A stretch of 64,000 nucleotides of DNA. Source: Citromicrobium bathyomarinum (GTDB lineage Bacteria > Pseudomonadota > Alphaproteobacteria > Sphingomonadales > Sphingomonadaceae). The stretch spans positions 620,001-684,000 of the forward strand of contig NZ_JAINWL010000002.1 of assembly GCF_021021475.1 (NCBI RefSeq), in the 5' to 3' direction. The position numbers and the translations under genes were made by a program. Numbering within the stretch: the first letter of the stretch is position 1; each line of letters opens with the position of its first letter. Under the pieces are notes generated by a model, which was given only the letters and a program-made list of their open reading frames with translations, did no database searches and was not told where the DNA came from. Shown piece by piece: positions 52,219 through 60,108 of the stretch.

Positions 52219-54509
52219 GTGGCGCTCCGCAGCGCTTCGACGATGGCTTGGCGGGTCTCTTCTTTCAGGCCCTTCAATCGCTCGCGCGTTGCGGTGCGCT
52301 GCTCGGCGAGGAATATGGCGACGGCTTCCTGCACCAGCCGGTGGACCTCGCTGTCGCCGATCGGGAGCGCGCCGCTGATCTCATTGAGGTAGGCCTGCAA
52401 TTCCGGATCTTCAGCCGGTGTCACTCCGAGGGCAAGCTTGTCCTGCATGCGCGCGAGACGGCGTTCGGCATCGGCGTTTTCGGTGCTTCGCAGCTGGAAG
52501 AAGTCGGCGGTGAGCAGTTGTTCGATGGTCCAGTGACTATTGTCGGGAAGATCGACCAGCGATTGGGTGAACACCGGAAGCTCGGTGTCGGCCTGAGCAC
52601 CCGGAATCCGTTCGAGGACCAGCACTTCTCCAGGCTTCATGCCGCGCAGGCACAAGGGATCGTGCGATGTGGCGATGAAGGTGACCTGTGGTAGCGCGCG
52701 CCGCAGGCCGGTCATGATCGCCATTTTCCAACGGGGGTGCAGATGCGCCTCGATCTCGTCGATCAGGACGATGCCCCTCGCGGTCTCCAGCGTGCTGAAC
52801 TCCGGGTTCACACGCCTGTCCATCAACCCCTGCATGATGTCGCACAACATGGCGAGCACGGCCCGAAATCCCGAAGAAACGATCGTCAGCGGCGTGTGCT
52901 GGAGCGGTCCGGCTTCACCTTCGCCGAGCTTCTGGACCACGAATACGCGGTCGTCCCGGCGCTCGAGCACATCGAACTCGCCATCGATGCTGAACACATC
53001 CCGCATTGCGCGAACGGCCATGTTGAACTCGGCTCTCTTCAAACCGAGCAGCCAGCGCTCCGGATTGGAGAGCAGCTGATCGGTCTGGAACATGCTGCGG
53101 ACATGCTTGTGCTTGGTGTAGCGCCGTTGGGCGTCCAGATATTGCCGGAAGGCGCCATAGGCGAACAGCGGGATGGAGTTCGGCTCGCCTTGGGTGCGAA
53201 AGTCGTGTTCGGTGAAATGATCACTGCTCGCTAACGTGCTGGGCGCGATCGACAGATGCTGCTTTTCGCCTTCCGCATAGTGTAGTTCAACCTCGGCCTG
53301 CTCGGGGCTGGGCGCTCCGCGCGCGCCGAGATACCGGGGATTGAGCACGAGCTGCCCGGCTTTCAGGTCCAGCATGTGACGTGTTTCCGTATCCATCAGC
53401 GCGATCGCGATGGCTTCGAGTATCGTGCTCTTGCCGGCCGCATTCTCCCCCAGGATCAGAAGCGCGGCAGCATTAGGTTCGCCGCTGGTCGAGGGAGCTG
53501 GAAGACGGACCTCGATATTCTCCAGCGATTTGAAATTGCGGATGACGATCCGCCGAGGCTCTCGGGGAGCAGAAGCTTCGTAGTAGAGCCGCTCGCTGTT
53601 CCACGCCTCTTCTGGCTCCGGCGGTGCAAAGAGGGCTTCACGGGCACGCTCCAAACGATCCCTCCAATCGCGATGTTCGCGCAGAACGAGCAGTTGCCGT
53701 TCGACATCCTCGCTCGCGCGTCGATTGAGCGCGCGCGCGAGGAGATCGCGAAGGTATATGCGCCAACCGCCGCTAAACGGGCCCCTGTGGGGAAACAGAG
53801 AGCGGCCATCGTCATAGTCCTCGGTTTCCAGACCTTCCCACAACTGAGCGAAATACCGCTCGAACATGACGACCCGCTCTTCTCTCAGAGATCGACGATC
53901 GAGCCGAAACTGTCTGATTGTGGCGCGTCCTCGGCGACTGTTGCTGTACGCGCCGATGCTTCCATCGCTCCAGAAACGGAGATGTCGCCAGAGATCCCGG
54001 TCGTTGCAGGGGTCCAGGAAGATCGTTTTCTCGTCGAGAGGATAGAACGGCCAGCGACCATCGCCGCGGTCGATATATTCGCTAAGCTGCCCGGGGTTTG
54101 GGATCGGGCTTCGTCGACGGTCGGCGACCGGGAAATAGAACGGATCCTCTGGCATGCACTCCCAGCAAATCGGATACAGGTTCTGCCAGGCATCGGCGAG
54201 CCAGGCATAATAGAGGTGTGCGAAGTCGCGGTCGGTGACGGGGTGCGCACCCTCTGCAGGCCGAAACCGGAACACCTTGGGATCATCGATGAGGGTCTCG
54301 CAAAAGGCGCAGGAATGGTTGAACAGTTCTGCGAGCGCGCGGCGCACCTCGGGGTGATCGGCGATTGATCGGCTACGGTCGGAACGGGTTTGCAGCAGGG
54401 TTTCCGGGCCGCTCATGAAAAGATCGAGCACACGTTGGCGGCTGATCCGCGCATCATCGCTCCCGAACACGGCGGGCGGCTCTATCCGGTCGCGTTCGAC
54501 ATATCGCAT
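52215..54509 (-). CDS. ABC-type ATPase fused to a degenerate HNH-family N-terminal region (PtuA-like)
   Basis: 764 aa from the ATG at 54509 after AAGGAGA. Residues about 60-310 mirror the neighbouring HNH protein: C67/C70 (SCAFCE), C115/C118 (CWEC), YYAWLADAWQN and EKTIFLDPCNDRDLWRHLRF. The catalytic histidine position is arginine (R81 in VFRFRP), so this copy should be inactive. Residues about 318-640 form the ATPase: Walker A GENAAGKST (354-362), a signature-like SSGFRAVLAML (545-555), Walker B GIVLIDEIEAHLHP with D584/E585 and H-loop H616. It resembles PtuA/AAA_21 ATPases but with the extra N-terminal half. It starts 5 bp after the hydrolase stop. Confidence 0.88.
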   Translation of the reverse strand: MRYVERDRIEPPAVFGSDDARISRQRVLDLFMSGPETLLQTRSDRSRSIADHPEVRRALAELFNHSCAFCETLIDDPKVFRFRPAEGAHPVTDRDFAHLYYAWLADAWQNLYPICWECMPEDPFYFPVADRRRSPIPNPGQLSEYIDRGDGRWPFYPLDEKTIFLDPCNDRDLWRHLRFWSDGSIGAYSNSRRGRATIRQFRLDRRSLREERVVMFERYFAQLWEGLETEDYDDGRSLFPHRGPFSGGWRIYLRDLLARALNRRASEDVERQLLVLREHRDWRDRLERAREALFAPPEPEEAWNSERLYYEASAPREPRRIVIRNFKSLENIEVRLPAPSTSGEPNAAALLILGENAAGKSTILEAIAIALMDTETRHMLDLKAGQLVLNPRYLGARGAPSPEQAEVELHYAEGEKQHLSIAPSTLASSDHFTEHDFRTQGEPNSIPLFAYGAFRQYLDAQRRYTKHKHVRSMFQTDQLLSNPERWLLGLKRAEFNMAVRAMRDVFSIDGEFDVLERRDDRVFVVQKLGEGEAGPLQHTPLTIVSSGFRAVLAMLCDIMQGLMDRRVNPEFSTLETARGIVLIDEIEAHLHPRWKMAIMTGLRRALPQVTFIATSHDPLCLRGMKPGEVLVLERIPGAQADTELPVFTQSLVDLPDNSHWTIEQLLTADFFQLRSTENADAERRLARMQDKLALGVTPAEDPELQAYLNEISGALPIGDSEVHRLVQEAVAIFLAEQRTATRERLKGLKEETRQAIVEALRSAT

Positions 54510-54514
54510 GGCGG

Positions 54515-55915
54515 TCAGTCTCCTTGCATTTCGGTGTCGGCGACGATCTCGTCCTTGCCGGCCGCCTCGCCCCACAATGCTTCGTCCGTGTCCCGCGCCC
54601 TCAGATTGAGCGCGCGACGAAGCGCCGCGATAGTTGGGTGCACGGGCTCGGCGTCGGGGTTTTTCCAGTAATCGAGATGGCGGAAACCCGGCGGCTTGCC
54701 AATCGGAAGCCGGACATCGAGCACTGCCGGCCCGAAGAGCTGCCGCAGCGGGCCGGACACGATGTCGCCAAACCAGATGAGATGATGTGGATGGTACAGG
54801 TTGGTCCACACGGTTGGGCCGAAAACGGCCCCATGGTGCGGACGCCGGACCTTGTTCGCGGGTGGATAGGAAAAACGACGGTTGCCCTTCTTTCCTTCAA
54901 GCACCGGCGGCGACGACGGTATCTCCCGGCGCGCGACACGGGCCTCCAGATCCTCGGCATCGTGGCCGATCAGCAGGGCGGCCTTGCTCAGGGGACTGCC
55001 GATGGTCACAAGGTCGCTCACGATCCAGAGCGGCGCCTCGCCCTTGGCAAGCGTTTTGTGATAGAGGCGCTGCGCATTGCGATATGCTGTTCGCCTTGCA
55101 GGTCGATCGGCTGGTGATGCATCCACAAGGTCGCGTGCGGCAGCTTCCAATGCTGAGAGAGCTTCCATCGCCGCGCTGTCGGCCGCATGGATCGCGGACA
55201 TTTTCGACCGGTCGAGGCGGTTCCACGCGAAGTTCAGAAGGTCGTGAGCGATGACCGACCCCAGGCTGTGCCCGGCGACGACGATGCGGTCGTACTCGCC
55301 ACTGGCGGTCAGCTTTTCGATCAGCGAGACGCCGTCCTCGCGTATCTGCTGGCGAATGGCGACATTGTTCGGCTCCGGGCTGAGATATCGCGCGGCATCG
55401 CCCGCCTGTGGCAGGATGATCGCATGAAGGATGAAGCTGCCCGCTGCGAGAAGCAGAGGCGCGCTGATGACAATCCAGCGCGGAATGCCGAGGCTGGCCA
55501 TCAAATCGCCCTGCCAGGCGAGGATCGCCAGCACAGCGGCTGCGACCAGCAACCCGACCCCGATACACCAGGCGAGAAAGAGGCCCTTTGGCACTTGGGA
55601 AGGCGCGCGCAAGAAGAGTTTCAGGGTCCAGCGCAGCAGGCCGCCGAGGGTATGCCCTTGCATGTGGTGCGCCCAGTAGAACTCGAAGAAATCGAAGCGG
55701 CGCTTATCGCCGTAACTTGCTTCCCGGGTGGTAATCCGGCGCAGCTCGAACGAACCCGTCACCAGTTCCGGCTTCGACCAGACCTCGTTCCGGGTCGCAT
55801 GCACAAGCTCGGCGTCGTGGGTCCATGCTGCGCGGACAAAGCCCCACAGCGTATCCATCGGCCGCTGTTCGCCAATTCCATGGATCAGGACGACTGCTGT
55901 CTTCGGCTTTGCCAC
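54515..55915 (-). CDS. Membrane-anchored alpha/beta hydrolase (lipase/esterase-like)
   Basis: 466 aa from the GTG at 55915 after AAGGGGG. The oxyanion strand is VVLIHGIGEQ (8-17). Two transmembrane helices (about 112-134 and 146-168) interrupt the domain. The nucleophile elbow is AGHSLGS with S217; candidate acid and base are D384 (WFGDIVSG) and H413 (FRHLDYW). It is the promoter-proximal gene of the operon with the ATPase and HNH proteins, 5 bp apart from the ATPase. Its fold is that of membrane-associated lipases, esterases and thioesterases. Whether it is an effector acting on membranes or a housekeeping gene in the same transcript is not known. Confidence 0.85.
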   Translation of the reverse strand: MAKPKTAVVLIHGIGEQRPMDTLWGFVRAAWTHDAELVHATRNEVWSKPELVTGSFELRRITTREASYGDKRRFDFFEFYWAHHMQGHTLGGLLRWTLKLFLRAPSQVPKGLFLAWCIGVGLLVAAAVLAILAWQGDLMASLGIPRWIVISAPLLLAAGSFILHAIILPQAGDAARYLSPEPNNVAIRQQIREDGVSLIEKLTASGEYDRIVVAGHSLGSVIAHDLLNFAWNRLDRSKMSAIHAADSAAMEALSALEAAARDLVDASPADRPARRTAYRNAQRLYHKTLAKGEAPLWIVSDLVTIGSPLSKAALLIGHDAEDLEARVARREIPSSPPVLEGKKGNRRFSYPPANKVRRPHHGAVFGPTVWTNLYHPHHLIWFGDIVSGPLRQLFGPAVLDVRLPIGKPPGFRHLDYWKNPDAEPVHPTIAALRRALNLRARDTDEALWGEAAGKDEIVADTEMQGD

Positions 55916-55948
55916 ATCTGCCCCCTTGGTAAAGGCAGACTATCGAGT

Positions 55949-55965
55949 ATCGACTGGTTGTCGAT
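55949..55965. promoter_or_regulatory. Inverted repeat in the divergent hydrolase/patatin promoter region
   Basis: ATCGAC, a 5-bp centre and GTCGAT form a perfect 17-bp dyad, 34 bp upstream of the hydrolase start. Another ATCGA lies just before it (55942-55946). It could be an operator for the HNH/ATPase operon. No regulator gene is adjacent. Confidence 0.35.
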
Positions 55966-56033
55966 GGCCATTCAATTCGCCGTGCAGGGCCGAGGCTGGG
56001 CTCTTGCCGATGATCAGGCCAGGAGGAGCGCAA

Positions 56034-57269
56034 ATGGCAATGAACCATAGGCCGATAAACGACGCACCTATCCAGACGCGCCGGGCGGTGCGTTTTTTCG
56101 CGCTGTTCGTACTCGCCGCGGCATTGCCGCTGGCCGGGTGCGCAACCATCGAGCGCGAGCCGTTCGAAGCAACGCAGGTCGATGCCGCGCAGCCGCGCGA
56201 CATGCCGCGCGTGCGGTATTGGGCCGACGCGCCCGATCTTATCCAGCAGATGTCGCTGCCCGCACCGGCAGACGGAGAGCCGCTGCGCTTGCTCGCCCTG
56301 TCGGGCGGCGGCGACAAGGGGGCCTATGGCGCAGGTTTTCTCAACGGCTGGAGCCAGTCTGGCAAGCGCCCGCGCTTCTCGATCGTGACGGGGGTCAGCA
56401 CCGGGGCTCTGATCGCGCCGTTTGCCCTGCTCGGGTCCGACTACGACGACGAGATGAAGGCGGCCTATACTCAGATCACGCCCGACGACGTGTTCGAAAT
56501 GCGCTTTCCGCTTGCGATTCCGTTTTCATCGAGCGCCGCGACCACCGGCCCGCTCGAACAGCTGATCGCCCGATTCGCGACCAACGCCGTGATCGATGCG
56601 GTGGCGGAGGAGCATCGCGCTGGACGCAGGCTGTTCGTCGGCACGGTCAATCTCGATCGTCCCGGCAATGCGGTCTGGGACATGGGTGCGATTGCGGCAA
56701 GCGATGCGCCAGACCGCTATGCTCTGTTTCGCCGTATCCTGCTGGCGAGCAGTTCTGTTCCGGTCCTCTTCCCTCCCGTCCTGATCGAGACGCAGGTCGA
56801 GGGCCGACAGATCAGCGAATTGCATGTGGACGGCGGCGCGATCGCCACGCTGCTGGCCTCTCCATCGGTCGCGGAGGGGCAGACCGGGCGAGCGGGCCCG
56901 CAGACAGAGCTTTATCTGCTGGTGAATGGCAAGATGGCCGGCGAATTCGAGATGATCGACGGCTCGGTGCCGGATATCGCCGCGCGCACGATCGATGTGA
57001 TACTCTTCGCCAGCCTGCAGGATCGTGTGAATTCGGCCTATACGTGGTCGCAAGGAAACGGGGCTGCCTACCATCTGACCTACATCGCCCAAGACTATAA
57101 GATCGAAAACCACGATCTGTTCGCGCAGGACTTCATGCAAGATCTGTACGACTACGGCCTGGAGCGCGGGCGAAAGGCCGCGTGGGAGGAACGTCCGCCT
57201 TCGCCCAAGCCCGAGGTGGAGAGCGGGGCCGAGCCAGGCGACACCGACACAGCCGGCAACCGCCAATAG
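56034..57269 (+). CDS. Patatin-like phospholipase, lipoprotein
   Basis: 411 aa from the ATG at 56034 after AGGAGG; the open frame extends far upstream without a start signal. The signal peptide FFALFVLAAALPLAGC carries a lipobox cysteine, C36. The patatin core has the oxyanion GGGDKGAYGAG (91-101), nucleophile S122 in GVSTG and aspartate D266 in the DGG motif. It should act as a Ser-Asp lipid acyl hydrolase at the membrane surface facing the periplasm. It is divergent from the hydrolase/ATPase/HNH operon across 118 bp; a functional link is possible but not shown. Confidence 0.92.
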   Translation: MAMNHRPINDAPIQTRRAVRFFALFVLAAALPLAGCATIEREPFEATQVDAAQPRDMPRVRYWADAPDLIQQMSLPAPADGEPLRLLALSGGGDKGAYGAGFLNGWSQSGKRPRFSIVTGVSTGALIAPFALLGSDYDDEMKAAYTQITPDDVFEMRFPLAIPFSSSAATTGPLEQLIARFATNAVIDAVAEEHRAGRRLFVGTVNLDRPGNAVWDMGAIAASDAPDRYALFRRILLASSSVPVLFPPVLIETQVEGRQISELHVDGGAIATLLASPSVAEGQTGRAGPQTELYLLVNGKMAGEFEMIDGSVPDIAARTIDVILFASLQDRVNSAYTWSQGNGAAYHLTYIAQDYKIENHDLFAQDFMQDLYDYGLERGRKAAWEERPPSPKPEVESGAEPGDTDTAGNRQ

Positions 57270-57361
57270 CCGGGGACACTATCGCTAACCGTGTTGCGGA
57301 CGCGACTGGAGCTCGGCCCGAGCAGGGCGATCACGTTACCGACGATTGGCTGCTCATGCTT

Positions 57362-57377
57362 GTTGGCGTGCGCCAAC
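57362..57377. terminator. Hairpin between convergent patatin and MpaB-like genes
   Basis: GTTGGCG and CGCCAAC (57362-57368, 57371-57377) form a 7-bp stem about 95 bp after the patatin stop, in a 204-bp convergent gap. It is followed by A-rich sequence, not a T-run, so the terminator call is weak. I see nothing else in that gap. Confidence 0.3.
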
Positions 57378-57473
57378 CGAAAAACCGAAGTCGGTAGTCG
57401 ATCTTTCGTCAGGCGAGCTCCGTCTGTCGCATCCGAGCCTTGGCCGCGGCGTGAAGCTTGCGGGCCTCCTTGA

Positions 57474-58502
57474 TCAGCTTGACCGAGTCCGGCCCGACAT
57501 CATCCGCATGAAATAGCGCTCTACCGGGCCCTGCTGGACCAGCCAGATAATCGGCATCATCAGCTTGCGCGCGCACAGGATGCGCTTTTCCGTCGCGGGA
57601 GAGATCCCGGCGTTACGCCGGGTCTTGCCCGAAACTGCGGCCATGGCGGGAAGCTTGAGCAGCTTGTCCTGAAGGAACAGCTGGATCTGCACCAGAAACT
57701 GCGAGGGATGGTAATTCTTCTTGATCGATTCCGCGACGAGTTTCGGGAACTGCTGCCCGGTTGCGGGGATGATCGCCATCAGCTCCGAGCCGCCAAACAG
57801 ATTTGCATCGCGTTCGTACAGCGCGCGCAGCTCGGCCATGGAGTTGGGCAGGCCTTCCTCGTTATGCGGGAACAGGCGGCAATATTCCTTCACTTCGCGG
57901 ATATATTCGTCCCGCTGTTCGTCGGACAGGCGCTTCGGCAGGCCATTGCGGAACGCCAGCCGCTCATAGACCCACAACATCGTGTGCATTTCGGTCAGCG
58001 CTGCCCACATGGAGTCGCGCGGCGAGTTGGCCGCATAGCCGCCCAGTTCGGGCTCCCCGACATCGATCAGGTCGCCTTTGACCTTTTCGTGGATGCGGAT
58101 GAGGTGGCCCGACACGCGCTTTGCCGTGTCCATGTCGCCCAGCCACATCGGCGCGTGGATGCCCGAATTGCGCTGGCCCCGATCGAAGATGTCGAACAGC
58201 GAGAGCGTGCCGGCACGTGCCTTCTTAGAAATGGGGTCATTGTCCCGAACACCTGCGGAAACCGGCTTGTAGGTCAGCTGCAGGATGAACTGCGCCGCCG
58301 ACTGAAAGACGATCGTGGCGGGGTGCAGCAAGACATCCCAGGCGAGCGACCCCGGCCCTAACACCCCATCGTCGATATCCGGGCCGGAACCGGCGAGCGT
58401 CGGCTCCCCGTGCCTGCGCCATCGTGACGCGGGGCCGCGAAGCCGTTCGCGGCTCACGACATTGGGGTTTCTACGCAGATTGGCATGGGCTTGATCGGTC
58501 AT
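57474..58502 (-). CDS. MpaB/DUF2236 (latex-clearing-like) oxygenase family protein
   Basis: 342 aa from the ATG at 58502, which has AAAGGA at proper spacing; the ATG at 58511 would have none. The segment GPGSLAWDVLLHPATIVFQSAAQFILQLTYKPV, then SLFDIFDRGQRNSGI, then HLIRIHEKVKGD and MWAALTEMHTMLWVYE fits the DUF2236/MpaB helical fold. The histidines in RIH and TEMH are candidate heme or metal contacts. Members include the latex-clearing protein Lcp and the fungal MpaB. The reaction here is unknown. It is divergent from a TetR gene and separated by a perfect palindrome, so it is probably repressed by it. Confidence 0.8.
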   Translation of the reverse strand: MTDQAHANLRRNPNVVSRERLRGPASRWRRHGEPTLAGSGPDIDDGVLGPGSLAWDVLLHPATIVFQSAAQFILQLTYKPVSAGVRDNDPISKKARAGTLSLFDIFDRGQRNSGIHAPMWLGDMDTAKRVSGHLIRIHEKVKGDLIDVGEPELGGYAANSPRDSMWAALTEMHTMLWVYERLAFRNGLPKRLSDEQRDEYIREVKEYCRLFPHNEEGLPNSMAELRALYERDANLFGGSELMAIIPATGQQFPKLVAESIKKNYHPSQFLVQIQLFLQDKLLKLPAMAAVSGKTRRNAGISPATEKRILCARKLMMPIIWLVQQGPVERYFMRMMSGRTRSS

Positions 58503-58517
58503 GAGTGGCATCCTTTA

Positions 58518-58535
58518 TATTCCCGTGCGGGAATA
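58518..58535. promoter_or_regulatory. TetR operator candidate between MpaB-like and TetR genes
   Basis: TATTCCCG-TG-CGGGAATA is a perfect 8+2+8 palindrome lying directly beside the ribosome site of the minus-strand oxygenase gene. It is 19 bp before the small upstream ORF on the plus strand. This is the classic location for a TetR operator controlling both directions. Confidence 0.6.
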
Positions 58536-58553
58536 AGCTTAAGGAGGCGTGTC

Positions 58554-58661
58554 GTGTCAAGTCTGCAAGATGCGCGGGCAGCCAAAGTGTCCGGGCTTGG
58601 CTTCGGCGATGCTTTGCGACAGGATCGGGGCATGAACAGCAGGCACCGAAGCATCCGATGA
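58554..58661 (+). CDS. Candidate 35-aa upstream ORF coupled to the TetR gene
   Basis: GTG at 58554 has a perfect AAGGAGG (58541-58547) six bases upstream. The frame runs 35 codons (beginning MSSLQDARAAKVSGLGFGD) and ends in a TGA that overlaps the TetR ATG (ATGA at 58658-58661). The TetR start itself has no clear ribosome site. This suggests that translation of the TetR gene is coupled to this small ORF. The peptide has no recognisable domain and may only serve as a leader. Confidence 0.5.
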   Translation: MSSLQDARAAKVSGLGFGDALRQDRGMNSRHRSIR

Positions 58662-59332
58662 AGCGTCCACAGACTGTCCGGTCACGCGGGCAACGGGCGG
58701 GACTCGATCTCGATCAGATCGTCGAGACTGCGCAGAGCTTCGAGGTGGAAGATTTGACGATGCAATCGCTCGCCAAAGCGATGCAGGTCGATCGTAAAGC
58801 TTTGAACTATTACGTGAAAGATCGTGAGGCCCTGCTCACCATCCTGGCTCACAAGGCTTTTGCGGACGAATTCTCACCCGACGCGATTCGGGCTGCCGAA
58901 GACTGGCGCGATGCCTCTCGCATCTATGCCAGTAGCTTCCTGGAGCGAGCCCTGTCGCTGGGGAAGCTGTCCGAGCACCTGTGGTTCGACGAACCGCTGA
59001 CCACGTGGTCGCTCGAAGCGAACGAGAGTCTCTTCGCGCGTTTTTTCGAAGCCGGATTTACGGACGAGGCGGCCACGCGACTGGTGACCATGCTTTCCAC
59101 CCTGTGTCTCGGCCATGCCCGCGATGTGATACAGGCGACGGGTTCGATGGAGAAACCCCGCCCAAAGGCGCTGCGCGCTGCGCTGGAGCGTCTGAATCCG
59201 GAAAAATTCGCCAATCTTCTGCGCATTCTCGATCATGGGTACGAGACGTATGGCGATGAACAGATCGACTTCAGTATCGACGTTTTTCTCATCGGTGCGG
59301 AGGCAGTGCTGAAACGCGACCTCCGCCGCTAG
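58658..59332 (+). CDS. TetR-family regulator
   Basis: 224 aa from the ATG at 58658. The N-terminal helix-turn-helix region is LDLDQIVETAQSFEVEDLTMQSLAKAMQVDRKALNYYVKDREALLTILAHKAFADEF. This is a slightly divergent TetR HTH with the usual recognition helix and Y-x-V-K-D turn. The C-terminal helical domain is of normal size. It is divergent from the MpaB-like oxygenase with a palindrome between them. The lack of its own ribosome site and the ATGA overlap with the small ORF upstream point to translational coupling. Confidence 0.88.
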   Translation: MKRPQTVRSRGQRAGLDLDQIVETAQSFEVEDLTMQSLAKAMQVDRKALNYYVKDREALLTILAHKAFADEFSPDAIRAAEDWRDASRIYASSFLERALSLGKLSEHLWFDEPLTTWSLEANESLFARFFEAGFTDEAATRLVTMLSTLCLGHARDVIQATGSMEKPRPKALRAALERLNPEKFANLLRILDHGYETYGDEQIDFSIDVFLIGAEAVLKRDLRR

Positions 59333-59390
59333 GAAAGTCCGCTCGGCACCCAGGCCCATCGACCAAGTTCGCTTGTGCCAACGCCACGCG

Positions 59391-59408
59391 ATAGCTTGCC
59401 AAAGCTAT
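59391..59408. terminator. Hairpin downstream of the TetR gene
   Basis: ATAGCTT and AAGCTAT (59391-59397, 59402-59408) pair perfectly with a 4-base loop, with a further wobble and G-C pair outside. It lies 58 bp after the TetR stop and 90 bp before the sigma-factor start. There is no T-run. It could be a terminator-like hairpin or a regulator site. The rest of the 165-bp gap shows nothing I recognise. Confidence 0.35.
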
Positions 59409-59497
59409 TGCCAGACACTCGGGATGCCCATACCTCACCTCGCGAATTGCGGCATCGACGCGACCGATAAGTCCCGCTGGGGCGTCTGCCCTGGGGT

Positions 59498-60070
59498 ATG
59501 TTTATCGGTCATCCGCCCACGCAAGCGAGTAAACTGACTTTGCCAGACTCCGGCGATTCCCCTGACGGCCTAGAGGCCGTTTTCCTCGCGAACCGGGACA
59601 AGCTTCTGCGCTTTCTCGTCGCGCGCGGGGCGGGGGAGGATGCCGAGGACATTCTGCAGGAAGTCTGGCTGAGAATTTCGCGGGTGGAGGCAGGGCCGAT
59701 CGCCGCACCGCTCGCCTATCTCTATCGCGCGGCCAACGCCGCGATGATCGACCGCTACCGCTCCGCCAGGCAGGCCGAACAGCGTGATGCGGCCTGGGTG
59801 GAAGGGCATAGCGGGGTAGCGAACGGCGTGTCCGACAGTCCCTCGGCCGAACGGGTGGTTGCAGGCAGGCAGCTTGCGGCACGGGTCGAGGAAGCGCTGG
59901 CGCCACTGCCGCCGCGCGCGGTGGCAATCTTTCGCCGCAGCCGGATCGACGGCATCGCCCAGCGTGTGATCGCCCAGGAATTCGGCGTGAGTATCAGTAC
60001 GGTCGAGAGCGATTTGCGGCAGGTCTATCGTGTCCTGATCGAACTCAGGGAGCGGCTGGATGAGGTATGA
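59498..60070 (+). CDS. ECF sigma factor, FecI-like
   Basis: 190 aa. Region 2 is AVFLANRDKLLRFLVARGAGEDAEDILQEVWLRISR, then PLAYLYRAANAAMIDRYRSARQ. Region 4 is ALAPLPPRAVAIFRRSRIDGIAQRVIAQEFGVSISTVESDLRQVYRVL. This two-domain layout and the FecR gene 38 bp downstream define a FecI-type system. Such sigma factors are activated from the cell surface through a TonB-dependent receptor. It should transcribe the receptor and the autotransporter-like gene downstream (inference). Confidence 0.93.
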   Translation: MFIGHPPTQASKLTLPDSGDSPDGLEAVFLANRDKLLRFLVARGAGEDAEDILQEVWLRISRVEAGPIAAPLAYLYRAANAAMIDRYRSARQAEQRDAAWVEGHSGVANGVSDSPSAERVVAGRQLAARVEEALAPLPPRAVAIFRRSRIDGIAQRVIAQEFGVSISTVESDLRQVYRVLIELRERLDEV

Positions 60071-60108
60071 GCGCAACGACTCCGTCATGTGGCCAGGAGC
60101 ATTCGTGA

